Below are positions 12,532 to 37,070 of a DNA stretch of 64,000 nucleotides, piece after piece. Within the stretch, counting starts at the first letter, position 1. Each line of letters starts with the position of its first letter. Origin of the DNA: Glandiceps talaboti. Taxonomy: Eukaryota > Hemichordata > Enteropneusta > Spengelidae. Under the pieces are notes generated by a model that saw only the letters and a list, made by a program, of their open reading frames with translations, had not been told where the DNA came from and did no database searches. Both the position numbers and the translations under genes were made by a program. The DNA lies in assembly GCF_964340395.1 (NCBI RefSeq), contig NC_135552.1, forward strand, positions 19,073,681 through 19,137,680, written 5' to 3'.

Positions 12532-13531
12532 CACATATCTTACTACCCCACCCCAATATCATATATCTTACTATGTCATATATCATACTACATATATACA
12601 TCTGCATGATTGAAGGCCTTTTTAGGTACATACACTTTGCTCATAAGCCGGGTATACCTTATCAGTGAGACATGTCAAAAGTTACTCACACACACTCACA
12701 TGGCATATATATGTGTTTCTTCCTCATCATAGGGGTAAAAACTTGTATAGAGAAGAAGAAACATGAAGAGGAGCAATATTTTGAAGTGACTGGTACAACC
12801 ATACATCCATTTACCCTTGGGCCAAGAAAAGCAAGACTGAACTATGACCAGCAGGTACTAGTTACACTATACTGTGATGCAGTGTTATGTAGTGTGATGT
12901 TCTTCAGTTTAGTTTTTAATTCTTTTATCTCAATTTCTCTCAAATCTTCTGCAGTAAGTAAGTGCTAATGGTTTTTCAAAGTTTGACAGTAACAGTGACA
13001 GTCATTTCATGGCTTATTTAATGCACATGTATAAAGATAAGTGAGTACAAATTGCATCCTCTTGGTCTGGCATTAAGTTGTCTGTACATGTACGTTTGTT
13101 TATGGTGTTTGGTGTTTTTTTTTTATTTGTTCTGTTTCTCTAAAATGATATTTCATAGTAAATACTTCTTGGCTAAACTTTTTTATGTTTTGCAGTTCCC
13201 AGGCCTCTTCAACGGCTGCCACTTTTATTTCCATGGTAACTTCAGTGCATCAGCACCAACCAAAGCAGAGTTTGCAGATTTGGTGAAAGCGGGAGACGGT
13301 GTTGTACTGACGAGGGAACCTAAATCAGCTGACTGCAATCAACCAGGGAGTGTTGTACCATACCATTCTCAAGCCAATGTTCCACAGACAGAATGCACCC
13401 ACTATATTGTGTATGACCAGTTCACTAAGAATCCACCTACAAAAATTCAAAGTCCAAAACTCTGCACTGTGTCATCCCTATGGCTGATGAGTTGTATATC
13501 ACAGTTTGCATTACTTGAACAGCTGGAATAA
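8002..13531 (+). CDS. BARD1: BRCA1-associated RING domain protein 1 (5' partial)
   Basis: Partner of BRCA1 in the nuclear H2A ubiquitin ligase used in homologous recombination. Exons: 8002-8171, 8680-9986, 10576-10656, 11164-11336, 11658-11766, 12087-12324, 12733-12854 and 13196-13531; all phases agree and give about 844 residues to the stop. Exon 1 here encodes the second half of the RING (NTCPLC, then APAWVKDLQPNRQL, the helix that contacts BRCA1). The 1.3-kb exon is a basic Ser/Lys-rich linker with an Asp/Gly tract and a QKWNL-like motif (YNKQWNLRKKS). Three short exons give ankyrin repeats (KGETLLHKATVKGNIETV, DYAGWTPLQEACNYG, NNSALHDAVSNYKIDIVKLL). The last three give two BRCT domains (DIVVIGTGL, THVV, LNGKWIISYEW; FNGCHFYFHGNF, SSLWLMSC). 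The first RING half is not found in the window. A hexamer AATAAA overlaps the stop codon. Confidence 0.95.
8836..8991 (+). repeat. (GAT/GAC)n-(GGT)n-(GAT)n trinucleotide tract in BARD1 linker
   Basis: In the coding frame this gives an Asp run, then about 15 Gly, then Asp again, ending ENDEDFDP. The frame stays open and the tract is flanked by real BARD1 coding sequence, so it is translated low complexity in the linker between RING and ankyrin domains. On the opposite strand it reads as His/Pro runs, which I treat as a shadow. Confidence 0.9.
11735..11885 (+). repeat. Threefold repeat of the end of a BARD1 exon with its splice donor
   Basis: The exon end ...CACATGACAACTCCCCAAAG/GTTAGT (donor at 11767) is followed by two more diverged copies, ending CTCCCCAAAG/GTTAGT (donor about 11818) and CCTCAAAGGGTTAGT (about 11876). 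The second donor is in the same frame, so its use would add a short in-frame peptide repeating the PHNSSPK motif. Confidence 0.7.
12340..12605 (+). repeat. ATATC-rich and (CA)n simple repeats in a BARD1 intron
   Basis: Degenerate CATATC/TCACATATC repeats flank a (CA)n run at about 12495-12530. The whole block lies between the two exons of the first BRCT domain (12324 and 12733) and has no coding function. Confidence 0.85.
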
Positions 13532-13625
13532 AAACCTTCACAGAGACTTGTGGAACATCTGGAGTAAAAATCTCCACAGAAACTTGTTGAACATCTGGAG
13601 TAAAAACCTCCACAGAGACTGGATG
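13517..13625 (+). repeat. 36-bp tandem repeat spanning the BARD1 stop codon
   Basis: Three units of about 36 bp share the core GAACATCTGGAGTAAAAACC. The first unit contains the real stop (CTG GAA TAA). Each later unit repeats the same end codons and a TAA in the same frame, so the array began by duplication of the gene's last codons. Confidence 0.75.
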
Positions 13626-13924
13626 ATGGAGAACAGATTTTTTTTTCACCTAATAACATTTGATTTGTTTATATATGCTGGAAAATATGTAAACATCAAT
13701 GGTATTAACACGATGGTAGATAGATAGATAGGATTATGTATGTGACGGAACATAGTATATAAGTATGTATTATCTATCTGTATCTGGTAAATACAATGTG
13801 CAAACATTGCAAACACCAAAATGGATTTATTTTTCCTATACACAGATATGTAACCCACTGTTGAGGTAGCTGGTAGCAACTTAATAATAATGAGCTTGTT
13901 GGAAAATTCTCAGTACCTGTTATA

Positions 13925-14110
13925 GTATTTTAGTTATTGCCAGATGGTCCAAATAGAACAAGGCAATCACCTTATTTTCATGTGTGCCTATAGTGAAACA
14001 TACGCAGCTCGGGGAGCAGAAGTTAAGTCGGCGACCAAAAAATTGTATAGTTGTTATTTTTATGACATGCCTAGGTGATAGAATTCTATTGCAGGTACTA
14101 AGAATTGACA
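13925..14110. repeat. Dispersed repeat related to 26345-26565
   Basis: Shares TTATTTTCATGTGTGCYTATAGT and, about 90 bp on, TTGTTATTTTTATG and ATAATTCTAT with the inverse complement of 26345-26565. No terminal repeats or open frame can be fixed, so the class is unknown. Confidence 0.5.
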
Positions 14111-14494
14111 TGAAATTCAAGGTTTGTAGATACTGATATTTAGTCATTATATCACTGCCTAGACAATAACAATTACAAACAGAATATGACAACCCACATG
14201 ACTGGCAAGTGTTAAATACTCTGGGTATTTGCATGTTGCAGTGTTTTTTGCAGCCGTACTTTCATAAGCATAGCGAGTAAAAGTGCAGTAGAAAACACTG
14301 CAAGTATGAGTTCAAATATTGAATATGGCCCACACTGGAACTCATGTGGCATGGGGTTCTGTTATTATTACATATGGTTTATCTGAAGCAGCAAATTTCC
14401 ATAAAAGTGATTCAACAAATGATCTTGACCTCATTTGCATATCGTTTGCATGCAGCTATGCAATAATGTTTTTGGTATTGCACTGCAGTGCAAA

Positions 14495-14604
14495 TACCAC
14501 TAGTAGGCACATGCACCGGTGAAAGTAATCTCTGGTACATATGTAATAATACCACTAGTATGCACACACACCAGTGCAAGTAATCTCTGGTACATATGTA
14601 ATAA
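14495..14604. repeat. 55-bp direct tandem duplication
   Basis: Two copies begin with TACCACTAGTA at 14495 and 14550 and end with TCTGGTACATATGTAATA. A few substitutions separate them. It lies in the spacer after BARD1. No gene is seen in 13626-15943 apart from these repeats. Confidence 0.8.
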
Positions 14605-15116
14605 TATATGTGATGAACTGTTGAACTGGGTGTTACTTTCCTTTCTTTAATGAGAGATACCCTTCCAAGACGTTGAAAGGTTCATCTACAGTATTTTTAT
14701 TAAAAGCATGGCAATTGGAAACCAAACTATTACTTACAGCTAAACACTTTACTACTCTCTCAGATAAACCAAGCTTCTATAAATATCACAATTTAGATGC
14801 AGATGTTACCAAGTTTGAATTATAATTTTAAATGTTTGTTTTGAATGGAATATTGTGATGTTCAATTCTCAATATCTGTGATTAAAAATCACCAACCTTT
14901 AATCTAATTCTTTGGAATAGGATAGCGTTTATAAATATTGTGATAAAATATACAGTACATAGATAATATACAGATTTCATTCAAATCTTTGTATGAATAA
15001 ATCTAGTATGTAAATCATTCAGTCTCAGTGGTGAAGTATGTGTGTTTATGTAGCCTGTCTGCATTGTGTGATCAGTGATTCCCCACTAACCACTTGTAAT
15101 GTCATTATTTTTCATG

Positions 15117-15230
15117 AATTATGCTTGAGGAGGTATAATTATATTAATCCCCAATTTTTTCTTCATTCAGCCAGAAAATACTTGTGACATACAGGTTTTC
15201 TAGTGATTCTTAGTGACGCCCCGCCCCCAA
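15117..15230. repeat. Family D dispersed repeat fragment
   Basis: TTATGCTTGAGGAGGTATAA, CCCCAATTTTTTCTTCATTC and AGAAAATACTTGTGACATA match the left arm of the palindromic copy at 46255-46402. Confidence 0.5.
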
Positions 15231-15943
15231 ACATGTGTTACATCTCAGATGTATTTCTTGCAACTTCCTGGACAATGACCCAATCCTAGAGTGTCTTTGT
15301 GCACTTAATGAATGTAAATACAGAAAAACGCGAACTCGTATATGATCCTCAGACTACTATAGATAGTGGTACTGGTCTGAGATATGATTTAAATGTAAAT
15401 GTAGACATGTTCATGCATGTTTTTCTAAGCAGTTATAAGGGTCACTGTTGTTCAAGCACATAGGTGCAGGTGGGGAGGGGGTGGCAATTTTTGTGCTGGG
15501 TCTTTCGTAGTCCTGCTTGTATACTATACGAAGTAAGTCAGTGTTGAGCGAAGGGTGGGCACCATCTGCAAGCATGTAGGACTAGATCTTTGGAAGAGTC
15601 AATTTTTCCATGCAATGAACTTCTGAAATTGTAGCGTTAGGTGCGGGTTAAACACAAAAACTTAAAAAGTCACCAAAACAGACGAAAAAAACCACAAAAC
15701 CGCAACAAGACGCTACAATTATTGCAGCTAATCTGTGCCGTGTCCCGTAGTTTAGTCTGTGCATGCCTTTGACTGACCTTTTCACGTCTCGCAGTCTAGT
15801 CTACATGTGCATGTGACAAGGGCACCGTGACGCGTATGACGTTTCACAATCGAATAGTAATCGCAATGCGAGGGGAGCTCATTTGCATGCATAATAATGC
15901 CTCCGTTGATACAAATCCCATGATTCATCTCACTTGCATAACT

Positions 15944-16017
15944 GGCGCTGTGGCTTAGTTGGTTAAAGCGCCTGTCTAGTAAACAGGAGATCCTGGGTTC
16001 AAATCCCAGCAGTGCCT
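15944..16017 (+). tRNA. tRNA-Thr (anticodon AGT)
   Basis: A 74-base cloverleaf without introns. The acceptor stem GGCGCTG pairs with CAGTGCC (one G-T), the anticodon stem CCTGT/ACAGG encloses loop CTAGTAA with anticodon AGT at 15978-15980, and the T arm is CTGGG-TTCAAAT-CCCAG. The internal A box (TGGCTTAGTTGG) and B box (GGTTCAAATCC) are intact, and TTTT at 16019-16022 can end RNA polymerase III transcription. The discriminator is T; CCA is not encoded. The body is almost the same as vertebrate tRNA-Thr(AGT), so it is very probably functional. Confidence 0.97.
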
Positions 16018-17956
16018 CTTTTGTTCCTCCGACTATTTTTCCCACTTTCAGGATTTGCTGGCCTCCTTTTTTTAAAAATCCTATAGTATCGTAAAATACA
16101 TCTTTTTTTTCCACTCAAAATACGTGCAAGATAAAAAAAACCCAACAACATGTAAACACCAAATTATACAGTAACAATTTATTTACATAATGACAAAAAC
16201 TGAATAATGCAAAATAGGTTGTATATAATTTCCGTGCCTAAAAAGTTCACCATTTAACCAAAAGAATGTCGTCAACTTTCATTTGGGAAGGGGAGCCCAC
16301 AATATAAAACGTTACTATGTTATGATGTGTGGGCATTTTACACTACAGCTTCAAATGTATGCATGTGTCAACAGGCAACCTGTTACAGTTGCTTGATTTG
16401 GAGCTATTAATATTTTTCAAAATTGTGCAAACCCCAGAACGATACCATTATATAGTTGCAGCTAAAAGCCTGTTTTATCAGTAGTTCTTCACAAAACCAA
16501 ATGATAGTGGTTTGCGTATGGTTAATTTGAAATTGTATTTGGTAGTGGAGTTAACTGAAGGTAAGGAGGTAGCAATTACTTATTCACTGTAGAAAGGACA
16601 GCTTTAGAAAAAATGTGTAGAACACAAATAAAGAAGTCTGTGGTTAGAAGAAGTAGCAAAGGTAATGAAAAGTAGCAAGGGTAGAAAAGACATTTTGTAG
16701 TGGGTATATATTTAGTAGCAGATAGAATGAACAGAAAGGAAACGAGGTAGCAATGGCTTTTCACCATAGAAGGGAATGTTTTGGTACTGAAGATAACGAG
16801 CAGGGTAGAAATGACTTATTTTCTAGAGGGTATGTGTTTGGTAGTTAACAGAAGGTAACGAACTACTACAGACAAGGAGAGTCCATACCTACGTCACTAC
16901 ACAGAACAATAACTTAGTCTCAAAGAAACATAGACATTCTTTGAATTAACACAGTTCTAACAACTTATTGTGTATAAAGTAATTTTTATTGAAAATAATG
17001 AAGTAGTCAGTCTTACAACTTGTCTTTCCAACTCATAAAAATCGACTGAGACCATTCATGATTGAAGTGTGATTGATTAGCCAACCAGAGCTATACATCC
17101 AATGTCAGATACACCTCCTATGGTAGTGTGGAGTGCAAAAGTACCAAGTAAATACACATCACTAAATACAATCCTTGACGCTTCACATTAATATTCATTC
17201 ACAAAAGGGCTAAGGTATGTGATGTAATTAACATATACTATGGTAATGTATGTTTAGGATAAAAAATGCATCATATATGCTCAAATGGAGAACAAGTTCA
17301 TGTCAGTTTCATGAGAACCTCCCAGTCTTGTAAGTTAGACAGTTTCATAATCTTCAAGATTTCAGAATATGTTACCATTTACATGGATGTAAAATTGAAG
17401 ATAATACTGATACTTTGGAGGGCTTTCATTTGATTCAACATAATCATAGAGTCAGAAACCATCTGAACTCAACATGAGGTTGGAGTTGGGAGAGTTAGGT
17501 GTCTGTCTCTGTATACTGGGTTTAATAAAGACATATTTGTTTTACTTGGAATACAGTGCATAAAAACACATTTCTAAAGACTGCTGAGATTTCTGCTAGC
17601 ATATACAGTAAAACTGTAATAATTTTTGGGACTCTGGTGAATAGAATAACATATGTAACTATACATACATTACTGATACCACCATCAAGATAACTCATAG
17701 AAACTAACAAATAAATCCACAGAAAAAATACAATATCTCGCAGTAAGTGGCATTACTTACTATATAATAGGATCATATCATATCATATCAACTGAGAGCA
17801 GTATCAGTAAAACACTATCAGTGTAAAAGTCTACAAGTTTACCCATTTGGAATGTTTCATCTCTTTCACTTTAATGTACATGACATCAAAATTACAACAA
17901 AGCAAAATTGTATTAATTTAAATGACAAGCAAAAAATACAAAAATAGTTTGACATC
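16018..17956. other. Gene-free spacer between tRNA-Thr and the 3' end of EFTUD2
   Basis: No exon with supporting splice sites or family motifs is visible. At about 16540-16870 a degenerate ~90-bp repeat recurs (motifs GGTAGCAAT, TTTGGTAGT, GAAGGTAACGA). Nothing else is recognised. Confidence 0.5.
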
Positions 17957-17962
17957 TTTATT
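17957..17962 (-). terminator. Candidate poly(A) signal of EFTUD2
   Basis: TTTATT on the plus strand is AATAAA on the transcript strand, about 240 bases after the EFTUD2 stop at 18204. It lies just beyond the 56-bp repeats that would fill the 3' UTR. Confidence 0.5.
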
Positions 17963-17977
17963 GACTTTTAGGATGAC

Positions 17978-18185
17978 TTTGTTGTGGTGGTCATATGACA
18001 ATGGCATCCTCTAAACATATAGTTCTGGTTGTCACTGTTGTGGTGGTCAGCTGAACAAGGCATCCACTGAACATGAAGTTCTGGTTGTCATTCTTGTGGT
18101 GGTCAGCTGAACAAGGCATCCACTAAACTTGTAGTTTTGGTTGTCACTGTGGTAGTCTAATTTATGAGGCATTCTGTCAACATGT
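17978..18185. repeat. 56-bp minisatellite in the EFTUD2 3' UTR
   Basis: The motif TTGTGGTGGTCAGCTGAACA begins near 17981, 18037, 18093 and, diverged, about 18146, so the period is 56 bp with nearly four copies. The array ends about 20 bases from the EFTUD2 stop codon and would be inside the mature transcript if the signal at 17957 is used. Confidence 0.85.
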
Positions 18186-18203
18186 ACTGGTAGTTTCCAT
18201 TAA

Positions 18204-33595
<15,392 letters not shown>

Positions 33596-33830
33596 CTTTT
33601 ACAGCTCAAAATGTCGTGAAACACCACTCGCTGAACTACTGTGGATGTAAGGAAACGAGTCTTTTCCTTGAAGTTTCTCTTCTACACACGATGACAGAGT
33701 CGGTATATCGTAGCGATCACTTAGATCTGCAGGCAAATGAATGTTCTTGTGTATTTTTCAGCACATTACGAAAACAAAACAGCACGCTTTCGCATCCAAG
33801 ATGGCAGCGACCATACGAAGCGTGAACGTT
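33596..33830 (-). promoter_or_regulatory. Candidate EFTUD2 promoter region
   Basis: Upstream of the ATG at 33595 the DNA becomes richer in CpG than its surroundings. The minus strand contains CGCTGCCATCTTGGATGC (about 33795-33812), close to the YY1 motif common at start sites of housekeeping genes. The start site itself cannot be read. Confidence 0.35.
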
Positions 33831-34286
33831 TACTTATCCTGCCATTGGTGGCGCTAGTATATGACACCGTCATGACACCGTTCGCTAGCTCTCCCTTTAT
33901 TGATATGAACATTTTGTTCTGTAGAGTATGTTCTCAATACAAACCATAACCGATATTGCAATTTTGTTATGTAAATTTACACACTTCTATCATTAATTTG
34001 TTGGGGGACTCTGTTTTTATTCCTGTCAGTTGTACAGTGATTATTTTTAAGGTAATGCGCTTCATAAGAAATACTTTGTTTTCATTAGTCTTTTTTCGAT
34101 GTTTTTGCAATGGAAAAAGTTGGTTAAACAAGTATAAGAACAAATTTATTGTTGCATGTAAAACAATAACAATACGACAACATATCTGAAAATTGAATAA
34201 AGATTTTATGAACAACTTACTTGGCCAGAAAGTCACATGCGAACATTCAGTAAAATATAATACAGAAATTGAAGCCTGAACATTAT

Positions 34287-34426
<140 letters not shown>

Positions 34427-34916
34427 ATTTGAAAAGTACATGGTACTTTGCTGCCGTCAGACCTAACATTTCTAAGGTATATTCAACATCATCACAGATT
34501 CAAAACACTTTCAGCATGCTCCACTGACTTCTAGCAATGATCCTTATTCATGAAAACTTTCAGACCAGAAAAGAAAACACTGAAAAAAATGAAAAGGGTA
34601 GCTTTGCTAATTTGTTTCATTTATTTTGGAAAAATGTTGTTTATTTGTAGAATATTCAAATAACATGTCATTGTTTCTAGCAGAATTGCAATCAGCTGTT
34701 GATACGATAAGCTTTCCAAATTGCAAAATTTGAACACAAACAATATTTACAATATTTGAATATTTCAAGTTCACAGGATGATAAATTATGGGGAAAACCA
34801 TATATTTATCAAGAAGGGTTTTTAAGTATTGGCCAATGGACAGTGAATGATAGTGCTGTACTTGTACAGAGTTCAGCATCATCAAAGTTATCATTTTCTG
34901 AAATAGCATGGATATA

Positions 34917-34975
34917 GGATGGGGTTGGGGTGAGAGGGTGGGATCAGGGTGGGGGAAGGGGTGGGGGAGGGGAAT
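34917..34975 (+). other. G-quadruplex-like G-rich tract
   Basis: At least eight G runs of 3-5 separated by 1-4 bases (GGGGTTGGGGTGAGAGGGTG onward). It stands out in AT-rich intergenic DNA. Confidence 0.65.
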
Positions 34976-36689
34976 TAAAGATACATACAGAAGCAAACCT
35001 CGGTCATCTTTCAGGTCTAAAGATCTGTTCTTTTATTTAGTCATTGTTAGCATTTGCAGCAAATTTCATCAACACGGTCCATGAGTAATTTCACAAGTCA
35101 CAAAAAAAAGTCAAAAATAACTTGGGAGAAGCAACAGTTTACCAGCAATGAACATTTACCCTGTACACCTTTCAGTTCTTTTTTGTTGTTGCAAAAATCT
35201 TTATATGAAACTAGTAATTTATACATTACAAAAATCAAAAAGGTAAATCATATTAATAATAGAACAATGATGACAAGTTTACTGTTGTACGACAGTATAC
35301 AGTAAAATTTATTTCATCTCAATGCAGGGACAATTTACCATGTTGTAAGAATCCTTGTCTGCAAATGTTCTTTTCAAACACAAAACAGTGGTGGTTAATC
35401 TCAAACCATGATTAGTGTGAGGTCAAATGTGAAAGACTTCAACATTTCATCAACAATAAAATGATAATTGCAAAATTCACTCTGCATTTCTTTCATCTTA
35501 TAGGAAAGTACAAAATAATTACTTTGGAACTATAAATTGGAAAGGAACGCAATGTTTTGATCAGTCTACTATGGACCTTGATCACGCAATGATTTAATTA
35601 TTCAGCGTGAACGTTTCTCTCTGAACTGGCTCATCTTATATAGTTTTTTTTTTCAAAGTCATTTGTAACAGCTATAGAGGGATAAATCCTGTTCTGTATT
35701 AGTTTCATAACTTTGACTGGACATTGTTTTGTTTTTCCATAAGAAGTCAAAATCCACAGTAGAGTACAGTTTAGATTTTGCCATCTTTTTGTAAAAACAA
35801 AACCATGTCCAAACATTTTTAACAGAAGATCAATATCAAACATGCTCCATACATACACTCCCCACTGTATAATATACATTCCAAGTGGACAATAGTTTTA
35901 CACTGTATGTACTAAAAGAGCAGACAACAATTGAAGCTAACATTACACTTTATCCTATTAATCTAGAAAAAAAACTTTGAAGTCAATTTCTGTTGATCTC
36001 GATATATTGATCAATAGAATTCAATTTCTGCATGATCAACACGGAATTGCAACCCTGTATGAAAGCTGAATAGCGGAGTGTAAAAACAATAAACTTGCTT
36101 ATGAAAACTTTCTCATTTTGAATTTTACCCTGTTGCCTTAAATTTTGAAAACCAATCAAGTAGATACATTGTATCAATGTAAAAAAGGTGATTTGATAAA
36201 ACTTGACTATATTACTGGTTTGTCTGTATTCACATTAATATCACTGGTTTGTCTGTATTTATATCATATAATTTTGTAAGCCACAGATATGAATATTTTC
36301 ATCATGCAACATAATCTTCACCTGAAAAGATTACCAATGTAATGTGTTGTTGTCATAATTGTAAATAACACTGCTCTGCAACAAACAATATCTGGCAGTG
36401 GGGTAAACAATCTGGCAGCTGAAGGGGACCCTGTGAAAATTGCATCAATTTGTTGCAAGGAATTGGGAAATGAAGGAATTAAAAGACCAATCTCTCTAAA
36501 TTTGGAGTCTCTCTTTATATTCATCTCTGCTGTCACATCCTTCCTCCCAAAGTCTAATCTTTGATTAGAAGAATTTTATAATATCTTAATTAAATAAAAT
36601 TATCACGCAGTTTATTCAATTTATCATAAATGGGTGATTCAGGATTCTTGACATAGCCATTAACACTTTGAATAGACTGCAGCTTGGAG

Positions 36690-36800
36690 TTCTTTATACA
36701 ACCATATATGGACAATGACTTGGAATCTTCACACATCCATATATGGACAATGACTTGAGAATTCTTCACATAGCCATATATGGACGATGACTTAGAATTC
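36690..36800. repeat. Three tandem ~36-bp units, each with a perfect CArG box
   Basis: CCATATATGG occurs at 36702-36711, 36737-36746 and 36774-36783, each followed by ACAATGACTT or ACGATGACTT. CC(A/T)6GG is the SRF binding consensus. The array is about 270-380 bp beyond the stop codon of the zinc-finger gene. Confidence 0.8.
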
Positions 36801-37070
36801 TTAATCTACACTGCAGGATAATACAGTTAGCCGAGTACTACTTTCACAGAAAACATTTCAAGCAATATCTAAAATTCTATTTTTCAACAATGTACATACA
36901 CTATGCAAAATACCTCATGAAAAATGCTCTAATTTGCTCTAGCACTTGGAACAGTGAAGAAATTTGAAATTAAAGAAAGTATTAACAGCATATCAAAATA
37001 CAGTAAACAACATGGCCAGAAAGAAGCACTTATTTATAAACTATTTCTTATATTTTTCCCGACAAAGGCA

